DNA of 24,724 bases from DASTWM01 sp035765855 (GTDB taxonomy: Bacteria > Chloroflexota > Chloroflexia > Chloroflexales > Roseiflexaceae). Each line of letters starts with the position of its first letter. Position 1 is the stretch's first letter. This document shows positions 1 through 7,993 of this stretch, piece after piece. The DNA lies in contig DASTWM010000172.1 in the NCBI GenBank assembly GCA_035765855.1, positions 1 through 24,724 on the forward strand, in the 5' to 3' direction. The notes below the pieces were generated by a model, which saw nothing but the letters and a program-made list of their open reading frames with translations, ran no database searches and was not told the DNA's origin. The translations under genes and the position numbers were made by a program.

Positions 1-596
1 ACGACTGGATAGCCGTCGTGGAACAGCAGAATAGAGCCAGCCCGAGTATCCCGCCGGGCCTTTTCGGCGATCATGACACCATCTTGTTCGGGAATACACC
101 AATCCAGGGTGTACACATCCCAACCAATGATGGTGTACCCACGTTGTGTCAAACGGTAGCCCTCCCACGGTGTTAGCCAACCCCACGGCGGGCGATACAA
201 GCGCGGCTTGCAGCCAATAATCTGACTGATTTCGTGTTCACTTTGATCGATATGATCGCCATTCATGCCCAGGTGCAGGCTGCCCATGCGGCGGTGGAGG
301 TGGGAATGATTCCCAACATCGTGACCTTCGGTGTACATGCGCGCTATCAGGTCTGGATACCAGGTGGCGTTCATGCCAACGCAGAAAAATGTACCCCTGA
401 CCCCCAACTCGCCCATTGCGTCGAGCAACTGCTCGGTGCACGGTTTATTGGGGCCGTCATCGAAGGTAAGCGCGACCTTCCGCTCCGTGCGCGGCCCATG
501 GTTGCGAAAATATCCGGCTCCCCCAAACGGCGGGCTGAGCAGCAGATTTCCAGCTTTATTTGCCATCTTAAATGCCAGATGTTTGGGATGCAACAT
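1..596 (-). CDS. Polysaccharide deacetylase, NodB family (C-terminus cut by window edge)
   Basis: This gene removes N- or O-acetyl groups from a polysaccharide, as metal-dependent carbohydrate esterase family 4 enzymes do. About 198 codons are visible and the C-terminus lies beyond the left edge. The NodB motifs are clear: TFDDGP at about residues 44-49 (catalytic base and metal Asp), HSHLH at 97-101 (metal histidines), RPPWGW at 135-140 and LFHDG at 191-195. No signal peptide or lipobox is seen, so the location is uncertain. The start ATG at 596 has an AAGGAG ribosome site about 10 nt upstream. It sits 47 nt after the glycosyltransferase stop and is the last visible gene of the glycan operon, which suggests that it trims the glycan the operon makes. 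The family is sure; the substrate is unknown. Confidence 0.88.
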   Translation of the reverse strand, partial: MLHPKHLAFKMANKAGNLLLSPPFGGAGYFRNHGPRTERKVALTFDDGPNKPCTEQLLDAMGELGVRGTFFCVGMNATWYPDLIARMYTEGHDVGNHSHLHRRMGSLHLGMNGDHIDQSEHEISQIIGCKPRLYRPPWGWLTPWEGYRLTQRGYTIIGWDVYTLDWCIPEQDGVMIAEKARRDTRAGSILLFHDGYPV

Positions 597-643
597 ACTG
601 CTATGTCTCCTTGATTTCAATAAGATAGGGACGGTATCGCTAT

Positions 644-1846
644 TTACTCAGTGCGAGCATGCAAATATAAGGCGCTCAGCTCGCGCGTGACGTTTTGCGT
701 CGAAAATTGCGTCGCAACCCGCTGGCGGGCAGCATGCCCCAACGCCTGTTTCAGGCCTGAGTCGTGCAGCACCTGAATGACGTACTCTGCGATCGATTCG
801 GGGCTGCGCGGCGTAGCGCAGAAGCCACTTTTGCCATGCACCACCGCTTCACCCTCGCCTCCAAACGTCATAACGACGGCCCGCTCCATTGCCATGGCCT
901 CCAGCAAGCCGATTGACATGGAGCCGACCGGCACTGGCAACACGAACACATCCATGAGCGATACAAAGGGTCGCGGGTCGCCCTGGAAGCCGGTGAAATG
1001 GACGCAATCCTTGAGGCCAAGTTGTGCAACCCGGGCCTCAAGTTCGGCGCGCAGTGTTCCATCGCCCACCATTAAGAAGTGCGCGTCTGGAGAAGCCGCC
1101 CGGATTGCGGGCATGGCGTCGATAAAGTAGCTCAAGCCTTTCTCAGGCTCAAAACGCACTGCTGTACCGACGACTGGCACATGCTGTGGAATGGCGTATT
1201 GCTGGCGAAGCGCAGCCAGCGTTTCTTCAGGCACCGGATTGAAGTCATTCAGATCCACGCCGTTGTTGACCACGCGCGTGCGTCTGGCAGGCGTGTACAC
1301 ATGCGCGCGCCGCGCCTCGTAATTTTTTTGCGAGACGCAGACGATGCCCGTGACCGCCGCGCTAAACAGGTTGCGCACCCAGCGCTGCACGGGCGGCAGT
1401 TGTGCTTCCGGCGCAAGGTGCTCAGTCACGTAGATGCTGCGCACGCCAGCTAACCGGGCCGCCAGCAACGCCCAGAGCTGACCACGATAGGTGGTCGAGT
1501 GCATGTGGAGCACATCAATCTGCCACTCACGCAACTGGCGATAAAAGCGCGCGGTTTCGCCGATCTGTCGCAGCGTGCCCCAGCGCCGATCGGGTGTGAT
1601 CACCGCGCACGCATCGGCAGCGCTGGCAAGCATGCTTTGGAGCGCGTCAGTCGGCGTCCATTCGGGGCAGATGGCGAAAACTTCGAACTTCTGGCGATCA
1701 AGATCGCGCGCCAGCAATATGACATGCGTTTCCATGCCGCCCATGGAAACGCTGTTGGTAAAGAGCAGCACCCGCAAACGCCGATTGGATGCTGCTACGT
1801 TCCGTGTCATTGATGCTGACAAGGTGCCGGTTTGCTTAACGGTCAT
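644..1846 (-). CDS. GT4-type glycosyltransferase with atypical EX7E motif
   Basis: A GT-B fold glycosyltransferase of about 400 residues that should transfer a sugar from a nucleotide donor to a growing glycan at the cytoplasmic face. The N-terminal acceptor domain has the MGGMETH glycine-rich loop (residues 35-41). The C-terminal Glycos_transf_1 domain shows VVGTAVRFEPEKG (225-237) and LLEAMAMERAVV (314-325). In most GT4 enzymes two glutamates are spaced E-x7-E here; this protein keeps the second (E316) but has Gly at the first position (G308). The frame is open far upstream into the aminotransferase gene, but ATG 1846 has a GGAG site 9 nt away and follows the preceding stop by 28 nt, so I place the start there. 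The donor and acceptor sugars cannot be read from sequence. Confidence 0.9.
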   Translation of the reverse strand: MTVKQTGTLSASMTRNVAASNRRLRVLLFTNSVSMGGMETHVILLARDLDRQKFEVFAICPEWTPTDALQSMLASAADACAVITPDRRWGTLRQIGETARFYRQLREWQIDVLHMHSTTYRGQLWALLAARLAGVRSIYVTEHLAPEAQLPPVQRWVRNLFSAAVTGIVCVSQKNYEARRAHVYTPARRTRVVNNGVDLNDFNPVPEETLAALRQQYAIPQHVPVVGTAVRFEPEKGLSYFIDAMPAIRAASPDAHFLMVGDGTLRAELEARVAQLGLKDCVHFTGFQGDPRPFVSLMDVFVLPVPVGSMSIGLLEAMAMERAVVMTFGGEGEAVVHGKSGFCATPRSPESIAEYVIQVLHDSGLKQALGHAARQRVATQFSTQNVTRELSALYLHARTE

Positions 1847-1874
1847 CACTGTATACTCCGCTGTCACACGTTGA

Positions 1875-3035
1875 CTATCGTTGGCATGCTTCACGAAGCA
1901 TCGCGCAGACATATTCCTGATCTTCCTGTTCCATTCCGGAAAATAATGGCAGAATAATGGTGCGATCCTGCGCTCGTTCTGACTCCGGCAGGTTGTAACC
2001 GTCGGCGTGCTGATACGGCATTTCGCGGTGAGAACACATGATTCCGCGTCGGCTGGCAACGCTGTGATCGAGCAGATGCTGCATGACGGCGCGCTGATCG
2101 CACCAATCCGGTAACTGTACCGCGTAGCTCTGCCAGTTGGTGCGCGCCCACGCTGGCTCATGCGGCAGCGTGAGGCCGGGCACATCCGCCAGCAGATCGT
2201 TGTAGCAGGCTGCCAACTGCCGCCGTGTAGCAACGATTTCCGGCAGGCGTTTGAGTTGTTCGCGGCCCACCGCCGCCTGAATGTCGGTCATACGATAGTT
2301 GTAGCCCAGCACGTTGTGCTCCTCGAACACGACTTCGCGAGCGCTATGGCGCACCCGGTCGTTGACGCTCATGCCGTGCTGGCGTAACAACCGAAACTGC
2401 TCGTCATAACGCGCATTGTTCGTCGTGAGCATGCCGCCGTCGCCGGTGCTGACGACTTTGCGCGGGTGGAACGAGAAACAGGCAATATCGCCATGTGGCT
2501 GCCCGATGCGCTGCCACGCACCGTCGATCAGGATCTCGCTTCCGCTGGCGCAGGCCGCATCCTCGACAACCGGCAGTCCATGCTCGCGAGCTACGGCCAG
2601 GATGGCTGGAAGATCGCACGGCATGCCCATCTGGTGAACGCACAGAATCGCTTTCGTTCGTGGCGTGATCGCGGCGGCAATCAGCGCCGGGTCCATGTTG
2701 TGGCCGCCCTGTTCCACGTCTACAAACACCGGCTCCGCGCCGCAGTAGCGCACGCTGTTAGCCGTCGCGATATAGGAATGGCTTACCGTGATCACTTCGT
2801 CGCCCGGTCCAACGCCCACTGCCAGCAATGCCAGATGAAGCGCGGTGGTGCAGTTCGAAACGGCGCAGGCGTACTGCGCGCCAGTGAAGGCCGCGAATTC
2901 GCGCTCGAACGCCGCGACTTCTGGCCCCTGTGTAACCCAGCCGGACAGAATGACGCGCCGGGCTGCATCTGCCTCTGGCTCGCCCATCAGCGGGCGCATG
3001 AGCGGCACGGTGCGTGGTGCAATGTCGATTGTCAT
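1875..3035 (-). CDS. DegT/DnrJ/EryC1/StrS sugar aminotransferase (second copy)
   Basis: A PLP-dependent aminotransferase of about 386 residues that would convert a keto nucleotide sugar to an amino sugar. The fold type I features are present: VVEDAAC with the PLP-nitrogen Asp (about D159), and SFHPRKVVSTGDGG with the Schiff-base Lys (about K193). The LSGWVTQGPEVAAFE segment near the N-terminus is typical of the family. The frame opens earlier, but the ATG at 3035 overlaps the epimerase stop as ATGA (3032-3035), which argues for translational coupling and fixes the start. It is clearly different from the other aminotransferase in this operon, so the two probably act on different sugars or positions. 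It resembles perosamine-synthetase-like members; the exact substrate is not resolved. Confidence 0.9.
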   Translation of the reverse strand: MTIDIAPRTVPLMRPLMGEPEADAARRVILSGWVTQGPEVAAFEREFAAFTGAQYACAVSNCTTALHLALLAVGVGPGDEVITVSHSYIATANSVRYCGAEPVFVDVEQGGHNMDPALIAAAITPRTKAILCVHQMGMPCDLPAILAVAREHGLPVVEDAACASGSEILIDGAWQRIGQPHGDIACFSFHPRKVVSTGDGGMLTTNNARYDEQFRLLRQHGMSVNDRVRHSAREVVFEEHNVLGYNYRMTDIQAAVGREQLKRLPEIVATRRQLAACYNDLLADVPGLTLPHEPAWARTNWQSYAVQLPDWCDQRAVMQHLLDHSVASRRGIMCSHREMPYQHADGYNLPESERAQDRTIILPLFSGMEQEDQEYVCAMLREACQR

Positions 3036-4015
3036 GCCAGCACCGCCCGTTGTTCCTGCCACCAGGCCACCAACTGCCGCAGCCCATCTTCGAGCGACAC
3101 CTGTGCGGTAAAGCCAAGCCGCTCGCGGGCCTTGCGCGTGTCGGCCAGGCGGCGCGGCACCGGATTGACTTTGCGCTCCGGGCCATACTCAGGATGCAGG
3201 TCGGAACCCATCACGCGGAGCAGCGCGTAGGCCAGATCGTTCAAGCTGGTTTCGACGCCGCTGGCAACGTTGAAGACTTCATCCGAAATGGTTGACTCGG
3301 CAGCCAGGATGTTGGCGCGCGCAATATCTTCGACATGCACGAAGTCCATGGTCTGGCCGCCATCACCGAAGATCAGCGGTGCCTGTCCGGCCAGAATGCG
3401 ATCCATCCAGCGGATGAGCACTTCGGTATACGCGCCGTAAATGTCCATGCGCGGGCCATACACGTTGAAGTAGCGCAGCGCAATGTAGTTCAGGCCATAC
3501 ATCTCGTTGAAGCTGCGCAGCAATCCTTCGTTCAGCACTTTGATTGCGCCGTAGAGCGTGCGGTTGTTGTACGGGTGGTGCGCTTCGCTGGTTGGAAACT
3601 GCTCGGCCAGGCCGTACACCGACGCGGTAGACGATGCTACCACTTTGCCGACGCCTGCGCGAACCGCTGCCTCCAGCACATTAAAGGTACCTTCGCCCAG
3701 CACCTCGAACGCCAGGCGCGGCTCCTCAGCGCACTGCGTGATGCGGATGGCTGCGAGATGAAACACCAGATCGATGTTTTGCATGACATCAGTGAGCAGT
3801 TCACGGTCGCGAATATCCCCTTGTACAACGGTGATAGTGCCGTTCGCCCGGGCATGTTCCAGATTTTCGTGCCGACCGCGCACGAAATTGTCGAGCACAA
3901 TGATGTCGCCGTAGCGGCCTTGTTGCTGCCCTTCGGCAAGCAGATCGACGATATGCGATCCAATCAGGCCCGCTCCGCCGGTGACGAGTACGCGTCGTGG
4001 TTTTGAGTCGTTCAT
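3032..4015 (-). CDS. NAD-dependent nucleotide-sugar epimerase/dehydratase (extended SDR)
   Basis: An extended short-chain dehydrogenase of 327 residues, acting on a nucleotide sugar in the cytoplasm. The Rossmann motif TGGAGLIG is at residues 12-19, the NAD-ribose region DNFVRGRHENLE follows at 42-53, the catalytic ASST is at 127-130 and the YGAIK Tyr/Lys pair at Y155/K159. Later GDGGQTMDFVHVEDIA is the usual substrate-domain motif of UDP-glucose 4-epimerase-like proteins. The frame can be extended upstream, but ATG 4015 has a GAGGAAAG site just before it and sits 23 nt after the preceding stop. It could be a C4-epimerase or a dehydratase; sequence by eye favours epimerase. It overlaps the next gene by ATGA, so the product likely feeds the second aminotransferase. 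Confidence 0.9.
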   Translation of the reverse strand: MNDSKPRRVLVTGGAGLIGSHIVDLLAEGQQQGRYGDIIVLDNFVRGRHENLEHARANGTITVVQGDIRDRELLTDVMQNIDLVFHLAAIRITQCAEEPRLAFEVLGEGTFNVLEAAVRAGVGKVVASSTASVYGLAEQFPTSEAHHPYNNRTLYGAIKVLNEGLLRSFNEMYGLNYIALRYFNVYGPRMDIYGAYTEVLIRWMDRILAGQAPLIFGDGGQTMDFVHVEDIARANILAAESTISDEVFNVASGVETSLNDLAYALLRVMGSDLHPEYGPERKVNPVPRRLADTRKARERLGFTAQVSLEDGLRQLVAWWQEQRAVLA

Positions 4016-4038
4016 TCTTTCCTCACCATGCAATTCAG

Positions 4039-5184
4039 CTAATAGGCAGCAATCCTGTAGGTTGCAGCTCCACCTTGTTGTTCGACATGTTCGTTCCACG
4101 CCACCAGTGCAGCGACCACCTGATCCTGCTGCTCGGGCCGCAACTCGGGGAACATCGGCAGCGAGAGTTCCTCGCGCGCGACAGCTTCGGCATGCGGAAA
4201 GTCACCTTCTTTATGGCCCAACTCTGCGAAGGCTTGCTGCAGATGGACAGGAATGGGGTAGTGGACGCCAGTGCTGACGCCACGATCATTCAGGAATGCC
4301 TGGATCGAGTCGCGCTCGGGGTGACAGATAGGATAGATATGGTAAACATGCCGTCGTTCTGGCAACGCAACTGGAGCAGCAAAACCAGCGTTGGAGAGCA
4401 GTTCGTCGTAGTGAGTAGCATGGGCGCGGCGTGCCTCGGTCCACTCCTCGATGTACTGCATCTTTACGCGTAGCACTGCGCCCTGCATGCCTTCCAGCCG
4501 GTAGTTGAAGCCCTTGATATCGTGGTGATAGCGACGTTCAGCGCCCCAGTCGCGCAGCATGCGTACCCGGCGCGCCAACTCGGGATTATTCGTCGTCACC
4601 GCGCCGCCTTCGCCATAGGCTCCCAGATTCTTGCCAGGGTAGAAGCTGAAGCAGCCCAGATCGCCGATGCTGCCGACCCTCCGGCCCTTGTACTCAGCGC
4701 CATGCGCCTGCGCCGCATCCTCGATCACCGCCAGGCCGTGGCGCTTGGCGATAGCCATGATCGGGTCCATATCCGCCGGTTGGCCGTACAGATGCACCGG
4801 CAGGATCGCCTTGGTGCGCGGCGTGATCGCGGCCTCGATCCTGGTTGTATCGATCATGTACGAAACAGGGTCGATATCGACAAAGACCGGCGTGGCACCC
4901 GTGTAGTCAATTGCTGAAACCGTGGCGATAAAGGTGAAGGGTGTGGTAATCACCTCGTCGCCCGGCCCAACGCCAGCGGCAAGCAGCGCCAGGTGCAGCG
5001 CGCTCGTGCCAGTATTGACGCCCATGACGTGGTTGGTCTGGGTATATGCGGCAAAAAGCTCCTCGAAGGCCGCTACTTCTTTGCCGAGAACGAACTGCGT
5101 GCTGTCAAGCACGCCGAGGACCGCCGCGTCGATCTCCTCTTTGATTGAGAGGTACTGCGCTTTGAGGTCGACGAAAGGGATCAT
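4039..5184 (-). CDS. DegT-family aminotransferase, WbpE/WlbC-like
   Basis: A 381-residue PLP-dependent sugar aminotransferase. The PLP Asp is in AVIEDAAQAHG (about D156) and the Schiff-base Lys in SFYPGKNLGAYGEGG (about K185). The MIPFVDLKAQY start, HVYHIYPI and GVHYPIPVHLQ stretches are typical of the WbpE/WlbC branch, which aminates the C3 keto group of UDP-GlcNAc-uronate. The two genes upstream (Gfo/Idh dehydrogenase and hexapeptide acetyltransferase) are the expected partners of that pathway, supporting the reading. ATG 5184 has a GAGG site about 7 nt upstream and the intergenic gap is 51 nt. A related DegT role such as FdtB-type 3-amino sugar synthesis remains possible. Confidence 0.9.
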   Translation of the reverse strand: MIPFVDLKAQYLSIKEEIDAAVLGVLDSTQFVLGKEVAAFEELFAAYTQTNHVMGVNTGTSALHLALLAAGVGPGDEVITTPFTFIATVSAIDYTGATPVFVDIDPVSYMIDTTRIEAAITPRTKAILPVHLYGQPADMDPIMAIAKRHGLAVIEDAAQAHGAEYKGRRVGSIGDLGCFSFYPGKNLGAYGEGGAVTTNNPELARRVRMLRDWGAERRYHHDIKGFNYRLEGMQGAVLRVKMQYIEEWTEARRAHATHYDELLSNAGFAAPVALPERRHVYHIYPICHPERDSIQAFLNDRGVSTGVHYPIPVHLQQAFAELGHKEGDFPHAEAVAREELSLPMFPELRPEQQDQVVAALVAWNEHVEQQGGAATYRIAAY

Positions 5185-5235
5185 TGTTATTCCTCTCTGA
5201 GAAATTGGCGCTGGGCTCGCCAGCGTGCATTGCAG

Positions 5236-6246
5236 TTACGAAATTTCCACTGGCTGACCATGGTTCGCCATGGAGCGCGAGGCAGCTTCCAGAATGCGGA
5301 CGACCCGCAGCCCGGCATGGCCGCTCGACAAAGGTTGCTGGCCTGTGCTCAGGCACTCGACGAAGTGCTCGGCCTCGATCTTCAGCGCCTCAATGTTATC
5401 CAGGCGCGGTGCCCACATGTCGCCGGTGCGGTAGCCTACGTGGCGCTGGTACACCGCTTCATCAGCCTGGCTGACGATAATGCCTTTGTCATACACCTTG
5501 ATCTTCTCGCTCATTTCGATGTCGTCGTAGACGATCATCTTCTCAGAGCCACCGAGCAGCGTCTGGCGAACCTTCACCGGCGCCATCCAGTTGACATGGA
5601 AGTGAGCAAGCAGGTTATTGTTGAAAAAGCAGGTCAGGTACGCCATGTTTTCGGGCCGCCCAGCGACGTGGGACATGCCAGTCGCGGCGACCATCGTCGG
5701 GCTGCGCTCGATCAGGTAGTCCATGATCGACAGATCATGCACCGCCAGATCCCACAGCACATTGACGTCGCTCTGAAACAGGCCCAGATTGACCCGCACG
5801 GAGTCGTAGTAGTAAAGCTGCCCGAGCGAGCCATTGTCAAGAAGTTCTTTGATCTTGCGTACTGCGCTGGTGTAGACGAAGGTGTGGTCGACCATCAGCG
5901 TAAGCTGGCGCTTCTCTGCCTCTTCCACGAGCCGCTCGCCTTGCTCAATATTCGCGGTGAATGGCTTCTCGACAAAGACATGTTTGCCAGCTTGCAGCGC
6001 CTGCATGCTGAGCGCAAAGTGCGACGAAACCGGGGTTGCGACGGCAACGGCATCAATAGCCGTGTCACTCAGCAGCTCGCGAACGTCCGCGTACGTCTTC
6101 ACAGCCGGGTAGACCTGCGCCACCTGCGCGCGCCTCGCGGGGCTTTGATCACATACGGCGACCACACGCGCGCCCTGAACCTGCGAAAAGTTTCGGACGA
6201 GGTTTGGTCCCCAGTACCCATAGCCAATGATTCCAATGCCTACCAT
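5236..6246 (-). CDS. Gfo/Idh/MocA oxidoreductase, WbpB/WlbA-like UDP-sugar 3-dehydrogenase
   Basis: An NAD-dependent oxidoreductase of 336 residues. The N-terminal Rossmann motif GYGYWG is at residues 8-13, the signature EKP is at 93-95, and the C-terminal domain carries VNVLWDLAVHDLSIMDYL (about 160-177), a segment I associate with the WlbA/WbpB branch that oxidises C3 of UDP-GlcNAc-uronic acid. The start ATG at 6246 has an AGGAG site 5 nt upstream. It is the second gene of the operon, 40 nt after the acetyltransferase and 51 nt before the aminotransferase that would use its keto product. The pathway enzymes for making UDP-GlcNAc-uronate (WbpA) and for the later epimerisation (WbpI) are not in the window. 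Confidence 0.9.
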   Translation of the reverse strand: MVGIGIIGYGYWGPNLVRNFSQVQGARVVAVCDQSPARRAQVAQVYPAVKTYADVRELLSDTAIDAVAVATPVSSHFALSMQALQAGKHVFVEKPFTANIEQGERLVEEAEKRQLTLMVDHTFVYTSAVRKIKELLDNGSLGQLYYYDSVRVNLGLFQSDVNVLWDLAVHDLSIMDYLIERSPTMVAATGMSHVAGRPENMAYLTCFFNNNLLAHFHVNWMAPVKVRQTLLGGSEKMIVYDDIEMSEKIKVYDKGIIVSQADEAVYQRHVGYRTGDMWAPRLDNIEALKIEAEHFVECLSTGQQPLSSGHAGLRVVRILEAASRSMANHGQPVEIS

Positions 6247-6286
6247 GACACTCCTCTGTGTGTACTTGAGTCACGAAGCGCTACTA

Positions 6287-6862
6287 TCAATGCTCCATGA
6301 CAAGTTGTTCTTTGCTGATCTCGTCCTCTGTTTGTGAGATGGCTTCAGCCTGGGTCGCGCATCGCGCCCCGCCCGCGCTGACGTAGCCGACGATGCGCGC
6401 CGGGCAGCCCAGCACAAGCGCATGGTCCGGCACATCTGCTGTGACAACCGCGCCCGCGCCGACCAGCGCCCAGCGGCCAATCGTCACGCCAGTAACGACC
6501 ACTGAGCCAGCGCCGAGAGCGGCACCATAACGCACCAATGTGCGGCCTGCCGTCCAATCTTCGACACCTTTCGGTGTGCCGTCCGGGTTAATCGCGCGCG
6601 GCACACGGTCGTTGGTGAACACGACGTGCGGGCCAATGAACACACCGTCCTCGATGTGCAAGCCACGGTAGAGCGATGCATTGTTCTGGACCTTGACGTT
6701 ATCGCCAATGACCACATGGTCGTCGATGTAGGCGTTCTGCCCGATGTTGCAATCGCGCCCGATGGATGCATGCTCGCGCACCTGGACATTGCGCCAGAGA
6801 CGTGTGCCATGACCGATTTCTGCGTCAGGAGAAATCAAGGCAGTTGGATGAATGTACGTCAT
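6287..6862 (-). CDS. Hexapeptide-repeat N-acetyltransferase, WbpD/WlbB-like
   Basis: A left-handed beta-helix acyltransferase of 191 residues that would acetylate the 3-amino group of the nucleotide sugar using acetyl-CoA. Imperfect hexapeptide turns run from about residue 8 to 155 (for example IGRDCNIGQNAYIDDHVVIG). The inserted VFTNDRVPRAINPDG loop and the GCPARIVGYV end match the WbpD/WlbB type rather than PglD, which has an extra N-terminal domain. After about residue 160 there is a roughly 30-residue Glu-rich tail outside the core fold. The first ATG at 6862 is used; only a weak AGGT site precedes it. It is the promoter-proximal gene of the glycan operon, with 294 nt of non-coding DNA upstream. 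Confidence 0.9.
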   Translation of the reverse strand: MTYIHPTALISPDAEIGHGTRLWRNVQVREHASIGRDCNIGQNAYIDDHVVIGDNVKVQNNASLYRGLHIEDGVFIGPHVVFTNDRVPRAINPDGTPKGVEDWTAGRTLVRYGAALGAGSVVVTGVTIGRWALVGAGAVVTADVPDHALVLGCPARIVGYVSAGGARCATQAEAISQTEDEISKEQLVMEH

Positions 6863-6907
6863 GATGGTACCTGTTTGTTGTGCGCCTATTACTTATGTAC
6901 TGTTTTT

Positions 6908-6913
6908 ATTGTA
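6908..6913 (-). promoter_or_regulatory. Candidate -10 element for the glycan operon
   Basis: On the minus strand TACAAT lies about 46 nt upstream of the acetyltransferase start. No good -35 hexamer is seen at 16-18 nt, so this is weak. The rest of the 6863-7156 gap holds no gene I can support; it is less GC-rich than its surroundings, which fits a promoter region. Confidence 0.3.
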
Positions 6914-7120
6914 CGGAGTGGGTCATGAATGCACATCGGTAAAAGCAGTAGTGGTGGAGTGGACGAAGCGCTATGATTTTGCAGAGGTGAAGGCATCGTT
7001 TTTTACGATGCTATATGGGACAAAAGTGCTATGGCTGTTGGCTATTTATCCTGCTGTGGGAAGTTGGTTGAACTGTGGAACGTTCGAGGGGTGTGGTCGG
7101 GAAGGCAAGGTTACATCACT

Positions 7121-7141
7121 TGTTCCAGTCTTGAGGGAACA
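7121..7141 (-). terminator. Possible weak hairpin after the pst operon
   Basis: A 6-bp inverted repeat TGTTCC/GGAACA with a 9-nt loop lies 16 nt beyond the last pstB stop. There is no T-run after it, so at best it is a weak or factor-dependent terminator. Confidence 0.25.
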
Positions 7142-7156
7142 GGAAATATGCGGCAC

Positions 7157-7984
7157 TTATCCAAAACGGCCCGTCAGGTAATCCTGCGTGCGGCGATCGC
7201 GCGGCGCAACAAACAGCCGCTCCGTTGGCCCGGATTCGACGACAAATCCGGCGCGCGTATCGGGATTCATCGTCATGAAAACGGTTTGATCCGCAACCCG
7301 TGCCGCTTGCTGAAGGTTATGAGTCACTATCACAATCGTGTAGTTTTCTTTAATCTCGCTCATGAGTTCTTCAATGCGGAGTGTTGAAACCGGGTCGAGC
7401 GCCGACGCAGGCTCGTCCATGAGCAGCACTTCCGGGTTCACGGCAATCGCGCGCGCGATGCAGAGCCGCTGTTGCTGGCCGCCCGACAACGCCAAACCAG
7501 ACTGGTGGAGTTTATCTTTGACCTCATTCCAGAGCGCGGCACTGCGCAGCGCCTGCTCGACGCGCTGGGAAATCTCCTGCCTTGGGGCGCGCTGTGCCGC
7601 CAGGCGCAAGCCGTAGGCCACATTGTCGAAGATCGACATGGGAAAGGGATTAGGCCGTTGGAAAATCATGCCGATGCGCTTGCGCAGTTGCACGAGATTG
7701 GGAAACGTCAGGATGTTCGCGCCGTCGAGCAGAAGTTCGCCTTCGGCATGCGCGCCCGGCGTGTTGTCGTGCATGCGGTTCATCGCGCGCAGCAGCGTCG
7801 ATTTACCCGACCCCGATGGGCCGATCAAGGCGGTAATCTGGCGGCGCGGCGTCACGAGCGAAATATCGTCGAGCGCCTTGAACGCGCCATAGGAAAACGA
7901 AAAATGGCGTGCTTCGATGTGCGGATCGGTACGCGCGCCGATGTGCGGATCGTCGGCTCGTTGTACGGGAAGTGTTGCCATCAT
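7157..7984 (-). CDS. pstB: Phosphate ABC transporter ATPase PstB (distal copy)
   Basis: The ATPase that powers phosphate import through PstC/PstA, at the inner face of the membrane. About 275 residues carry a Walker A GPSGSGKST, a Q-loop FQRPNPFPMSIFDNVAYG typical of PstB, the signature LSGGQQQR, Walker B LLMDEP and the H-loop VTHN. The N-terminus before the ATPase core contains an 8-residue tandem repeat (DPHIGART/DPHIEARH), encoded by a 24-bp duplication at 7915-7952. Two ATGs in a row (7984, 7981) follow an AAAGGAG site; the second has the better spacing of 7 nt. It follows the other pstB by 9 nt and closes the operon where phoU would often be. It is clearly paralogous to the proximal copy, with nearly identical motif stretches, but not a recent duplicate. 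Confidence 0.95.
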   Translation of the reverse strand: MMATLPVQRADDPHIGARTDPHIEARHFSFSYGAFKALDDISLVTPRRQITALIGPSGSGKSTLLRAMNRMHDNTPGAHAEGELLLDGANILTFPNLVQLRKRIGMIFQRPNPFPMSIFDNVAYGLRLAAQRAPRQEISQRVEQALRSAALWNEVKDKLHQSGLALSGGQQQRLCIARAIAVNPEVLLMDEPASALDPVSTLRIEELMSEIKENYTIVIVTHNLQQAARVADQTVFMTMNPDTRAGFVVESGPTERLFVAPRDRRTQDYLTGRFG

Positions 7985-7993
7985 CTTGCTCCT

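Noticed and set aside
1847..2233. N-terminal extension of the glycosyltransferase by 129 codons
   Set aside because: It overlaps the aminotransferase gene, its sequence is rich in Cys/Arg/Ser like an out-of-frame reading, and a good ribosome site supports ATG 1846.
5230..6300. Long plus-strand open frame of 356 codons opposite the Gfo/Idh gene
   Set aside because: It is antisense to a well-supported gene, has no ribosome site or recognisable motif, and its His/Arg/Val-rich product is typical of a codon-bias shadow.
6852..7181. Plus-strand open frames in the gap between the acetyltransferase and pstB
   Set aside because: No ribosome site and no family resemblance; the product is Cys/Trp-rich and the region looks like promoter DNA.
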